Positions 55,601 to 64,000 of a stretch of 64,000 nt of DNA are shown piece after piece. Source of the DNA: Ovis canadensis (Eukaryota; Chordata; Mammalia; Artiodactyla; Bovidae); the NCBI RefSeq assembly GCF_042477335.2, contig NC_091255.1, positions 26,204,501-26,268,500 on the forward strand, in the 5' to 3' direction. The first letter of the stretch is position 1; the number at the start of each line of letters is the position of its first letter. Position numbers and translations under genes: made by a program. The notes below the pieces were generated by a model that saw only the letters and a list, made by a program, of their open reading frames with translations, did no database searches and was not told the DNA's origin.

Positions 55601-58600
55601 ACAGCTGGGGGAGGAGGGCATTTCCTCCCCCTGCAGAAAGGAATTGGGGCAGGGGGAGGGGGGAGTGGCGGGAGCAGAATTCAGAGGAAAAGCTGTGTCT
55701 GGGGAAAGCGGTGGCACTGATACAGAACGACCCATTTAAAGGGCCACGTGAGGCAGCCCTGGGCTCCCAGGTGCTGAGCAGACCGAGGCACGCACCCTGT
55801 GTGTAAACACACTTACTGCCCTCAACCCCGTCCCCCCCCCACACACCTTCACATGGGCTTTCCAGCCTCAGCAGCAGCTCTCTCTCTCTCTCAGGGTACA
55901 AAGAGGACTTTGGTGCACAGAGAGGGAATGGTGTTGAGGATCAGGGCAGCCAACAGTAGCAATGATAAAGAAGAAATGGAGGCGAGTCCCCGGTGGTCCA
56001 GTGGTTAAGACTCCACTGCAGGGGCCACGGATTTGATTCCTGGTCTGGGAACTAGGATCCCACATGCCTGGCAGCGCGGGCTAAATAAGACGTGGGGGAA
56101 TTGAGGAACTCTATGAACTGTTGTAACTATGCATCTGAATATCCGCCACGTGGGTGAAGACTGTAATGGGGGAGGGAAGAGAGAACAAGAGGATCCCAAA
56201 GAGAAGACATTCCTTTCCTGGACACGGTCCCTGCTGCCCTAACCCCGAGTTCTTCCTTCCTGCCTGCCCCCAGATTCAGTGGGTACCCTCTGCCACGTGT
56301 CCAGCCCTATTCCAGGCGCTGGGGAAAAGATAGGTAAGACCTGGGCTGTGCCTGTGTGGGGGGCATCAGGCAGAGTTAGCCAAGCACTGCCAACGACTCC
56401 TCTTTCAGCCTCCAAACTTTAGACCGCTTCCAAAACAAGGAAGCTGTCTTCCTTGGCCTCCTCTAAGACTATCAGATGGCTTTCAGTTTCTTGCCTTGAA
56501 GGTCCTGTCTCTACTCTGAGTCCACCCCAGCCTCTTCTGTGAGGGGTCAGGAATGAAGCTAACACTTAACAATAAGCGGTTATTTTCACTGTATCTCATT
56601 TGTCCCACCCCACCCCATTTCATAGATCTAGAAACTGAGGCACGAAGCACTGAAGTCATTTGCTCAAGGTCACTCTTCAGGAAGTAGGTGGCTGCCATTC
56701 AGATCTAAGCTGAATAACAGCCCCTGCTGTTAGCTAGTTCACTAGACTGCCTTTCAGGAAAAGGCGAGAAGAACTTGAGAACCGGGATGACGGTGTCCAG
56801 ACACTGTGACAGGCTGGTGGAGGACAGTGACACTTAAATGGTTGCCAGGAGATGTGGGCTCAGGACCCCATTTTTGTCACCAATTTGATTGTGACTTTGG
56901 ACAAATCATTTAACCTGTCAGGGCCTTCTTTCCTATTTGAGAATTTTGGTGAGATCATCTCTAAGGTCCCTTTACTTCTTTTTTAATAGTTTTACTGATT
57001 TTTGGCTGTGCTGGGTCTTCACTGCTTCAAGGGCTTATCTCCGGTTGTGGTGAGCAGAGGCTACTCTGTAGCTGCGGCGTGACGGCTTCTCATTGCGGTG
57101 GCTCCTCTTGTTGCAGAGCGGGGACCCTAGGGCATGTGGGCGCAGTAGCTGGGGTTCCCAGGCCCGGGAGCACAGGCTCAGTAGTTGCGGCATACGGGCT
57201 TAGTTGCTCCGTGACATCTGGGATCTTCCCAGATCAGGGATCAAACCCGTGTCTCCTGCATTGGCAGGCAGATTTTTTATTTATTGAGCCACCAGGGAAG
57301 CCCCTAAGGCCCTTTACTTTTACCAAAGTATGAGAAACAACGAATTACAATTTCGATGGGTGCTAGTGGTCAAGAATTTTCACTTTTTAAAGCCACCAAG
57401 TAGCAAAGACTTGGAATAGGGAGACAGGCGAAGCCAGGCTGGAGAAAACTGGAATCATATACGGAAGGGACCCATTGGAAGTGGCCCGGTAGAGGGTGAG
57501 GAAGTGTCCTTGAATTTGGCCACTGGCCCGCGGCTTTCCGAGCCCAGGCTGGAGCACAGAAGAGAATCTAAAACCCAACTCTGGTAGATTAACATCCAGG
57601 CCCAGTGATGGCGGGGAAGGGGTTGGGTGGGCCAAGAAAGGACTTCAGGGACAGGGGTGCTCACCATGACAATGTTGGCCAGATGGGCAGAGACGAGTGC
57701 ATACACCCCTCCAGAGGAGCCCACCACCGGTGCGGTCATGTCAGCCACAGACACTGCCAAGGACCCTGGTGCAGAGAGAGAGATGGAGAATTCAAGGATG
57801 CTGGAGTCCCTCCCCACCCCCAGTCCCAGCCGCTGGGCTGCTGCAGCCTAAGGGCTTAGACTCCAGAGCAAAAGCTCCATCACCCTGGAGCTTCCTGAAA
57901 GATTCATCTACGACCCAAAGGGCCATTTGGTTCAAACTTCTTTTACAACTGGGAAGCAAAGTCTCAAGGAGGGAAATGACTTGTCCACAGTAGAGCTCCA
58001 ACCCAGATTATCTGCCTGGCGATCTGGCCTCACCGGGTGCTATCTCAGGGTTCTGAGCAATGACAAGAAAATGGTAGCAGTAGTTTTGCAGAAACTGCCA
58101 CCCTTATGGGGCGCTATGTGTCAGACACCTGCCAAACATTTTGTGTGACCCTCCAGCCCACTCGCTGAGGCAGGCGCTAACAGCCACGTTGCAGAGACGA
58201 GGAAGCTGAGGCCTCAGTCACCTGGTGGGAATGGCTGGAGCCAGGACATGAGTCCCGGTCTGCCTCTTGGCCTCTCCAGCAGCCACTCCCTGAACTGTCA
58301 ACCTCCACCCTCCACCCTCACTCTTTCTCAGTAGCACCCAGAAACCTGCCGTGCATCATCTCCAGCCGAGTGAAACAGACCAACAGGATCTCTAGAGCTG
58401 GGCATCTCTGGAGGAAAAATGTCCTTGAGAAGCTCCGGGGAAGAGAGAAGGATGATGTCATACCCCCTGGGGGAAAGGAATGGTACAGACTCTTGGTCTG
58501 GAGGATGAGAAACTTTGGTCCTGGGAGGGAAGCTGGGCCGAGAGGAGATGAGCAATGCATTGTTCTGGTCTCATTTAAGTGTGATCAATGCCTTGGCTTC

Positions 58601-61600
58601 CAGGGAAGGACACAGGAGACTAAAAATAACTGGGAGTTAGAACCCAGGGCTCAGAGGATGAGAGGTGGCTGGCGGGGTGAGTGTGCAGAAATCACCACTG
58701 GAAAATGCCCGCAGGCTCCTGAGCCAATTAGTCGCTGCCTGGGTGGAGAGAGGAGGGCGAGGCAGAAGGCCAAGTTCTGCAGGCCCTATGGGGGTGGAGG
58801 GTCAGCTCCTAAGGAAGAGGCTGGGGCCTGCCTGGGAACCAGGGTACCTGACACCCTGGGCCTGGAGAGGTAGCAGCAATGTCATCTGCCTTCTCCCCCC
58901 ATCGCTTGCCGCCCCCACTCGATGGCTCTCAAGGCTTGGAGCTCAGTGCGGTCCTACCAGGAAGAGATTCCCCACAACAGGTTCTTCGTCTCCAGGGGGA
59001 TGTCATCTCTCATGGAAAACACAAACTGTCATGAACTAAGAACACCCGAGTCCTTCTCCCCTCCCAGAGCAACTATAAATCTTTCCTCTCCCCTTTCATG
59101 CTTCCCCTTCGGCTTTAATTAGGTATTGATCTATTGTCAGATAACTTTTTTTTTTTAACTGCTGAGCCATGGGGTCAACCCTATATAACAGGAGGGGGGA
59201 AAAAAAAATCCCAGGGTGGCCTGCAGGCAGGCAGAGATCTGCATGACAAAGGATTCCCACGCTCCCGGCTGGGGCTGGTGGAGGAGGCTGCATTGCAGGG
59301 CTGGGCAGGGCTGTCGGCCCAAGGGGCTCCAAGGTGCTCCTCGTTAATTACCGCTGGACAGAGGAAGCTCCCAGGCTGGCCTCTTTCCTCCGTGTGAGTC
59401 TCTGCAGATGGGCCCAGCTTCTGCTCCTTCGGCTTCCCCAGTGGGATCCACCAGAGCAGGGAGGCGGCAAGGTCCAGCCTCCATGCCCTGACCTTTCCCT
59501 CACCCTATCCAGGGACGGGAGTCCTGACCCCAGGCAGGGCCAAAGGTCAGTCTGGATGGTGGCAGGATGGTCGATTGGGGACGGGACTGGCTACTTGTGT
59601 GACCCTGGACACAGCCCCTGAATTCTCTGGGCTTCAGTTTCATGTCTGTGAAATGAGGAGGTTAGTTCTAAGTCTGCCCAATGTTAAAGCAGTAAGACTC
59701 TCTTTTCAAAGAAACCTGACCCACACCCCTATCCCACAGAGCAGAGGGCAGACAGCTGCTCAGGCTGAATGGGGGTGAGACATGGGGAGTAAAGTTTGCC
59801 ATTCACTGGAGGGGACCTCCAGCGTTCCTTCCAGATCAGAAATAGAATAATCCAAGGCTTGGCCTAAGATCCAGGGTCTGGGGTTTGAATACTGATAAAA
59901 GAATCTAGAAGGTAATGATCTAGACCCACTTGCCCTCCATTTGTGGCAGAGAGACTTTCCTTAAATGACTGCAAATTAGTCCTGGACTATGGGCTTCCCT
60001 GGTGGCTCGGGTGGTAAAGAATCTGCCTACAATGCAGGAGGCCTGGGTTCGATCCCTGGGTCAGGAAGATCCCTTGGAGAAGGGAATAGCTACCCACTCC
60101 AGTATTCCTGCCTGGAGAGAATCCCATGGTCAGAGAAGTCTGGTGGGAGAGAATTCAATGGACAGAGGAGTCTGGTCGGCTACAGTCCATGGGGTCACAA
60201 AGAGTCACAATGGACTGCGTGACTAACACTTTCATTTTCAGAGGGACTGGGAAAAGTCAAGTAGAAATGTGGGCTGGTATGCTTATCAGCAGAGTAAAGC
60301 CATTCTGGGGTAGGAAGCCAGGGCCAGGGAGGATTCCTGACAAACCTAAGGGATGACAGTTCAATAAATGTCCAGTGTGAACCCACGGAGGTCAGGGAGG
60401 CAGAAGACAGAGAAGCAAGCCACACCTCTGTCCAGCAGCAAACCAAAGGACCAGTGCTAGTCAGGGCTATGAATTTCCACCCCCCAAAACCCTGGGTCCA
60501 TGCCAGCACAGTGATGAACTGGTGACTTTGCCATAACGCACAGCTGTGATAATTTTAGCCCGGAAAATTTAAAGCAGGTGTCCTCCAGCACCTCCCTTAG
60601 TTGCTGCTGCTGCAGCTAAGTCGCTTCAGTCGTGTCCGACTCTGTGAGACCCCACAGACGGCAGCCCACCAGGCTCCTCCATCCCTGGGATTCTCCAGGC
60701 AAGAACACTGGAGTGGCTTGCCATTTCCTTCTCCAATGCACGAAAGTGAAAAGTAAAAGTGAAGCCGTTCAGTCGTGTCCGACTCTTAGCGACCCCATGG
60801 ACTGTAGCCTACCAGGCTCCTCCGCCCATGGGATTTTCCAGGCAAGAGTCCTGGAGTGGGTTGCCATTGCCTTCTCCGCCCTTGGGTGCTAAAGAAAAGC
60901 AAATCCAAATAAAAATGGCCAGAACACCTACCTTTAAGCAGTAGAACTTTATTTATGCAGGTACTCTTTCGTTTAGTGCTTGCCATGTGCCAAACCCTGT
61001 GCTAGGCCCGAGGGGTGCAGCCATGGCTTCTGATCTACAGAATTTATGATCAAAGTTGGGCAAAACAGAGAAAAGATCGGGCTATTTTAATTCGAACCAC
61101 ATGGCTTGCAGGATCTAAGTTCTCTGAGCAGGGATTCAACCCATGTCCCCTGCAGTGGAAGCTGAGTCCTAACCACTGAATTGCCAAGGAAGTCCCAAGA
61201 CTGGATGTTAAAGTATTTAAATTCAGCCCTATAATCATTATCGGAAGTGAGATACATCTTGGCTTCAAGCATTGGCTAGAGGCACAGGTTTGGGGACGTT
61301 TCTACTCCAGTTCTAGGATTTCTTGGCTGAGCAAATAGGGTGATTCCACTTCTTTGAGCTGCCTATAAAATGGGGGTGTCAGTAGCCACTTCAGAGGAAT
61401 GTGATGAGGAGATAACACATGTGAACCCTTTATCACATGCCTGGACCATCAGACATGCTGAGCAGAGATTAGTTATAATTGTTACAAAATGCGATGGCCT
61501 TGGATTTGGAATATTATCATTGGGCAGGAATTAAAGAGCAGGGCTTAATATCTATGAAGACCGCCCCGCCTTAGAGGACTTCCCTGGTGGTCCAGTGGTT

Positions 61601-63931
61601 GAGACTTCGGCTTCCAATGCAGGGGGTGTGAGTTCGATCCCTGGTCTGGGAGCTAAGATCCCATATGCCTCACGGTCAAAAAAACAAAACCCAAAACAGA
61701 AGCAATACTGTAACAAATTCAATGAAGACTTTAAAAATGGTCCACATCAAAAAATCTTTAAAATGAAAACAATGACCTCCCTTGGTCTCCAATACATTCC
61801 ATGCATGAAGGATAAGTCTTGCCTCTGGCTAAGGTCATGTTAGAGCATAGCCTTTGGGGTCAGACAGCCTGATCGGAGCCCAGCTCCACCACTTATGACT
61901 GTGTTTTCTTAGGCAAGTCACTTTCCTTCTCCAAGCCTGGGCTTCTTTATCTGTAACAGGTGAAGGGTAATAGTACCTACCTCAGGGGTTTGTTGCAGGG
62001 ATTAAATACAGCCTGCACAGGACAGGCACTTGCCTATCTGGTCAGAGCCCGCCTGTCTGAACCGGCACCTCCTCTCTGAAGAGGGATGCACACACAAGGC
62101 AGGGGAGGAGGAAAGGGTGCAGGCGGATCAATCAGCTCCATCCCGGAGATCAATGGTGTGACATGTGGTGACCAGAATGCCCTCTGCTCTGAATCAATGA
62201 CTCAAATAGGACAGCGCACGTCATCTGCTTTGCAGTACAGCCCCACGCCCTCAGGTTCAGCTGGCAAGCCCCCTTCTGCCTGTACACCATCCCCTTCTGC
62301 ACTGGTGTCCCTTGGAAGTAACCCTGCACTGCTTCCCCGCTGGGCGTCATCTGCTTTGGACGAGACCTGAGTCATCTTGAATCTGTGTTGTCTTCTAGGT
62401 TACTCCGGCACGCCCACTTAATTGACTACTAACTGCAAGTGTTACGAGCACTTCCCTGTTCCTCGCCATTAACCATCTGGGTCTCTGAGTAGGTAGGTAT
62501 GGAAAACGTGGCTCTGAATCCCCAGATGTCGACACTCAGGGGTGTGTGGGTGGCTGAGGAAGTCTGGCACACAGAGATGCTCATCAGACCTTTGTTCAAG
62601 GATGCAGAAGGGGCTGGATTCTGGGAGAGGCTGGTGTGGGCGCTGTCCATGGTGGCCAAGTTTTCAACCTCAGCCCAGGAGTGAAGAACAGCGCTGGGCC
62701 AACCTCCCAGGCTGAGGGTTTACAAAGTAGCAGACCAGCTTCTCCTGGGACGGATGGGTGGGTGGGTGGGGTGGGAGGATTCCGGAATCAGAGAGCCTTC
62801 CGTCTTTGATTCCGGAAGCCCTCCCACTCACTCCCGGGGTCCCTGCCTGCCCTCTGTTTACAAGGCCCACGCTGCCCTGCTCTCTTGATGACAGCTTTAA
62901 TGCCACTCAGAAAGGATTAAGATCTTACTTAAACACACACGCAAAGCTCCCTTGGGCACCGCTGTCAAGGTGAAGAGCTGAAGCAGCAAACCTTGTAAAG
63001 AAAAAAGCCAGCAATAAAGTTGGAGACATCACCAGGGAGATCCCTCTATTCAGAAGCCCAGTTGGTGCAGACTTCTGCAGAAATCTCCGCTCTCCTCACC
63101 TCACCCCGGTCCATCGCCCCTCCACCGGGGTGGGGGACCAGGAGCTGGGACACTGTCCTCAAGGCCACAGTGATTCCACGCATCACCTGCCACATGGGCT
63201 GAGTCAGCCAGGGCCCAGACTCCTCCAGCTGGCACAAGTGCTCACGACCTCTTGGGCCAGACTCTCTCCTGCTTGCAGTGGGTCAATCAAGGGCCAGCCC
63301 AGGCAGGGGCAAGACTGCCCTTTGGGTACAGGTGGGCCCCCCCCACCCCTGGGATCTCACCACCCTTGCTTTATTTCATTCTTCACCTCGCCCCGCCCTC
63401 CTCACATCCAGCATGCATAGCTCATTTTTTGTTGTTCAGCCGCTAAGTCGTGTCCGACTCTCTGCCCCAGATCTCATTAGTTCCCTCTTAAAGCTTAACG
63501 GGCGCCGAGAGAAGGTACGGAATTCCCCGAGTTCACACAGCTACAACACGGTAGTGAAAGGCTGAAACCTCGGCCAGTCTGCCGGCTCCAAATCACATTT
63601 CCTCCACCCGCTTCGCCATCACGCGCCTCCCTCTCTGGGTGGCATCTCCGTCTGGTCTCCCTAGGGAGGTGGCGAGAGGTACCCAGAGGAGAACCCTAGC
63701 AGTCGGGAGCCTGGGTGATGAGCGTCCGCTGGAAGCCTGGGGCCTGCCTGATGGCACAGGGTCTCATCAGCCACCCTGGGGAGGTTCACCCCTATAGAGT
63801 CTGGGTCCACCTGCCTACCTGCCACAACACCGGCCACATAGACAAGCCCAATGCGGGTTGCTCCATGCACCATCTCCAGAGGTACCCCCACCAGGAGCTG
63901 GAGCACCACGTTGAGTCCCAGGTGTTCTATC
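43400..63931 (-). CDS. RHBDL3: RHBDL3 rhomboid-like intramembrane protease, last four coding exons (5' part outside window)
   Basis: Exons (minus strand, 5' to 3'): 63931-63819, 57765-57665, 47103-47043, 43671-43400. They encode about 182 residues in one frame, equal to residues about 223-404 if the full length is 404 as in human. Key residues are present: HxxxN oxyanion motif (EHLGLN), catalytic serine in GSSGG, catalytic histidine in AHLGG. Several hydrophobic helices are seen ([31 protein letters not shown]) and the protein ends [10 protein letters not shown]. Known of the family: rhomboid-like 3 is a multipass membrane serine protease with N-terminal EF-hands; those exons would lie above 64000. 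Introns are 3.4 to 10 kb and repeat-rich. Confidence 0.95.
43928..44044 (-). mobile_element. Bov-tA SINE, truncated
   Basis: AGAATACTGGAGTGGGTAGC to CTGAGCTATCAGGGAAGCTC. Confidence 0.8.
44182..44343 (+). mobile_element. tRNA-Glu-type SINE with long tail
   Basis: ACTTCCCTGGTGGTCCAGTG head; tail ACTGTAACAAATTCAATAAA. Perfect 11-bp target duplication AGAGAAGACCC (44171-44181, 44344-44354). Confidence 0.85.
45207..45322 (-). mobile_element. tRNA-Glu-type SINE
   Basis: GGATCTTAGCTCCCCAACCA and CTGGTCCACCAGGGAAGTCC. Confidence 0.8.
46600..46740 (+). repeat. L1 3' terminal fragment
   Basis: AGGCTGTACACCTGAAATTC and TTTTATCTCAATAAAACTGG. Confidence 0.5.
47043..47103 (-). CDS. RHBDL3: RHBDL3 penultimate coding exon
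   Basis: 61 nt, [20 protein letters not shown]. Acceptor ccccag|, donor |gtaagt. Confidence 0.94.
47208..47560 (+). mobile_element. Two tandem tRNA-Glu-type SINEs
   Basis: Unit 1 from GGGAATTCCCTGGTGGTTCA (47208-47335); unit 2 from GGGTTTTCCTGGTGGCCCAG (47342-47560), with an extended CAACTAA-repeat tail. Just upstream of RHBDL3's penultimate exon. Confidence 0.8.
47683..47991 (-). other. Unidentified 102-codon open frame in an RHBDL3 intron
   Basis: I do not recognise this product. The frame ([14 protein letters not shown] ... [15 protein letters not shown] ... [16 protein letters not shown]) has mixed, protein-like composition and ordinary codon use, unlike the repeat-derived or GC-skewed frames around it. 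It has no ATG at its start and a stop codon (TAA) just four codons upstream. It could be a fragment of a retrocopy, a relic exon or a chance frame. No poly(A) tract adjoins the stop. Confidence 0.35.
48768..48905 (+). mobile_element. tRNA-Glu-type SINE
   Basis: GGACTTCCCCGGTAGCCCAG head, GATCCCACATGCCACGACTA body, A-rich tail. Confidence 0.8.
49350..49800 (+). repeat. Old L1 3' region
   Basis: AACAGCCAAAACAGTGGAAG and GTGGAATATTACTCAGCCTT, then TAGATTAAAGGTTGCCAGGA. Confidence 0.7.
50245..50535 (+). repeat. L1 3' region
   Basis: AAGTGAAATAAGTCAGAGAA and CACGTGGAATCTAAAAAACA. Confidence 0.7.
50536..51060 (+). mobile_element. tRNA-Glu-type SINE split by a nested Bov-tA
   Basis: Outer element head 50536-50556, body resumes at 50805 (GGTTAAGAATTCTCCTGCCA). 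The inner reverse Bov-tA is 50557-50804, flanked by target duplication GGTTAAGAA (50548-50556, 50805-50813). Confidence 0.8.
52465..53370 (+). mobile_element. Ruminant L1 3' end split by a nested Bov-tA
   Basis: CCCAACAATCCCACTACTGG ... GAGTCAGTGCTAATGAGGTG, then after the SINE GATTCATGGTGATGTATGGC and the terminal ACATTGTAAAGTAATTATCC. Confidence 0.85.
52831..53029 (+). mobile_element. Bov-tA SINE nested in L1
   Basis: CTCAGTTGGTAAAGAATCTG to ACACAACTGAACGACTAAGC. 13-bp perfect target duplication ACACAGAATCTAG (52818-52830, 53030-53042). Confidence 0.92.
53515..53875 (+). mobile_element. BovB (RTE) LINE 3' end
   Basis: GGAGAAGACTCTTGAGAGTC through CACGACTGAGCAACTGAAC. The frame still reads [20 protein letters not shown], the degenerate C-terminus of the BovB ORF. 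Known family: RTE retrotransposon with horizontal spread among vertebrates. Confidence 0.9.
54181..54398 (-). mobile_element. Bov-tA SINE
   Basis: GCTCAGTCGTGTCTGACTCT to GTGCCACCTGGGGAGCCCCC. Confidence 0.88.
54399..54583 (+). repeat. L1 3' terminal fragment
   Basis: ATCAACAAGGACCTAGTGTG and CACTTTGCTATACACCTGAA with the terminal GTAAATCAACTATT. Confidence 0.75.
54584..54930 (-). mobile_element. BovB (RTE) LINE 3' end, reverse
   Basis: Reverse complement of the same BovB end as at 53515-53875, diverged; ends at TTCTCCAACACCACAGTTTG. The two face each other about 700 bp apart. Confidence 0.9.
55987..56090 (+). mobile_element. tRNA-Glu-type SINE
   Basis: CCCCGGTGGTCCAGTGGTTA and AACTAGGATCCCACATGCC. 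Confidence 0.8.
56830..56970 (+). repeat. MIR-like element
   Basis: TGTGACTTTGGACAAATCAT and TTAACCTGTCAGGGCCTTC. Confidence 0.5.
56978..57304 (-). mobile_element. Long tRNA-Glu-type SINE, reverse
   Basis: TTTTTGGCTGTGCTGGGTCT ... TGAGCCACCAGGGAAGCCCC, near full length with the extended middle part. Close to the catalytic-serine exon. Confidence 0.82.
57665..57765 (-). CDS. RHBDL3: RHBDL3 coding exon with catalytic serine
   Basis: 101 nt, [19 protein letters not shown] to LANIVM. The second serine of GSSGG is the expected nucleophile (Ser278 in 404-residue numbering). Donor ATG|gtgagc. Confidence 0.95.
59993..60235 (+). mobile_element. Bov-tA SINE with partial internal duplication
   Basis: GGCTTCCCTGGTGGCTCGGG head. 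The block CAGAGAAGTCTGGTGGG recurs as CAGAGGAGTCTGGTCGG inside the body. Confidence 0.85.
60597..60888 (-). mobile_element. BOV-A2 dimeric SINE
   Basis: Two reverse units, each GTCGTGTCCGACTCT ... GGGATTCTCCAGGCAAGA type, joined through GTGAAAAGTAAAAGTGAAGC. Confidence 0.9.
61092..61198 (-). mobile_element. tRNA-Glu-type SINE
   Basis: ATGGCTTGCAGGATCTAAGT to GAATTGCCAAGGAAGTCCC. Confidence 0.78.
61578..61765 (+). mobile_element. tRNA-Glu-type SINE with long tail
   Basis: ACTTCCCTGGTGGTCCAGTG head; same tail as the copy at 44182 (ACTGTAACAAATTCAATGAA). Confidence 0.85.
61850..62040 (+). repeat. MIR element
   Basis: CTCCACCACTTATGACTGTG, GGCAAGTCACTTTCCTTCTC and AATAGTACCTACCTCAGGG in canonical order. 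Confidence 0.7.
62758..62777 (+). other. G-quadruplex motif
   Basis: Five G-runs of three or four separated by single T residues (GGGTGGGTGGGTGGGGTGGG type). It is directly followed by an 11-bp stem-loop. RHBDL3 intron. Confidence 0.6.
62780..62817. repeat. 11-bp perfect inverted repeat, 16-nt loop
   Basis: TTCCGGAATCA (62780-62790) and TGATTCCGGAA (62807-62817). Confidence 0.9.
63428..63468 (-). mobile_element. Truncated Bov SINE
   Basis: TTGTTGTTCAGCCGCTAAGT and CGTGTCCGACTCTCTG, then unrelated sequence. Confidence 0.6.
63819..63931 (-). CDS. RHBDL3: RHBDL3 coding exon with HxxxN oxyanion motif
   Basis: 113 nt, [20 protein letters not shown] to VYVAGVVA. Acceptor tgtacag|, donor |gtaggc. 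His and Asn of HLGLN form the oxyanion region in rhomboids. Confidence 0.94.
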
Positions 63932-64000
63932 CTGTACAGAGAGACCACAGTCATTCACTCAGCATGTCAAGAGGCTGGGGATCCAGCAGTGAACAAGATT

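Noticed and set aside
55189-55806. 205-codon open frame on the plus strand, with overlapping frames on both strands at 55256-55901
   Set aside because: Low stop-codon density in GC-rich intron sequence; several frames are open at once on both strands, there is no recognisable domain, and the composition is Pro/Ser/Gly/Arg-rich as expected by chance.
58370-58873. 167-codon open frame on the plus strand in the RHBDL3 intron
   Set aside because: Arg/Gly-rich composition of a GC-rich region, no recognisable motif, and overlapped by other open frames.
29747-63470. tRNA-like A/B boxes in many places (GGTTCGATCCC type)
   Set aside because: All lie in tRNA-derived SINEs; none folds into an intact tRNA gene.
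1-64000. CRISPR arrays, operons, prophage, intact endogenous retrovirus
   Set aside because: None seen. The spliced genes and ruminant retroelements show nuclear vertebrate DNA, and regular repeats here are microsatellites or SINEs.

Overview
The window is nuclear DNA of a ruminant, most likely a bovid such as cattle, sheep or goat. It is full of ruminant-specific mobile DNA: BOV-A2 and Bov-tA SINEs, tRNA-Glu-type cetartiodactyl SINEs, RTE BovB LINE ends and ruminant L1 ends. Its three genes form the block ZNF207 - C17orf75 - RHBDL3, the same gene set as human 17q11.2, here inverted relative to the usual human orientation. All three were recognised from translated exons with clean splice junctions, not from a database search. 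Layout: (1) 1-7725, downstream and probable long 3' UTR of ZNF207. It is AT-rich, has no recognisable ruminant SINE, and holds a duplicated two-hairpin element (4551-4615 and 7303-7362) and a 24-bp perfect palindrome. (2) 7726-22131, ZNF207/BuGZ on the minus strand. It has 11 coding exons and 479 codons, two C2H2 fingers, a Pro/Gly/Met-rich low-complexity body and a Bub3-binding GLEBS motif. Intron 1 has U12-type (minor spliceosome) signals. (3) About 21880-25515, the divergent interval with two CpG-rich promoters and old and young repeats between them. (4) 25516-37655, C17orf75 on the plus strand. It has 10 coding exons encoding 396 residues and a 3' UTR of about 2.1 kb. Its intron 4 is an AT-AC U12-type intron. 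(5) 37656-39870, convergent intergenic gap. (6) 39870-64000, the 3' part of RHBDL3 on the minus strand: a GC-rich 3' UTR of about 3.5 kb and the last four coding exons, which carry the rhomboid oxyanion motif, catalytic serine and catalytic histidine. The N-terminal exons lie beyond position 64000. The RHBDL3 introns hold most of the repeats. The genes do not form a pathway: ZNF207 acts in chromosome alignment and the spindle checkpoint, C17orf75 in the WDR11-FAM91A1 complex at the trans-Golgi, and RHBDL3 is an intramembrane serine protease. The most notable observations are the two U12-type introns in neighbouring divergent genes (one GT-AG, one AT-AC), the duplicated hairpin element downstream of ZNF207, a TTAA-flanked piggyBac-like miniature element 50 bp from a ZNF207 exon, a tandem NAGNAG acceptor, a roughly 15-kb zone free of young insertions, and an unidentified 102-codon reading frame in an RHBDL3 intron. 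I see no CRISPR array, operon, prophage or intact retroviral genome.
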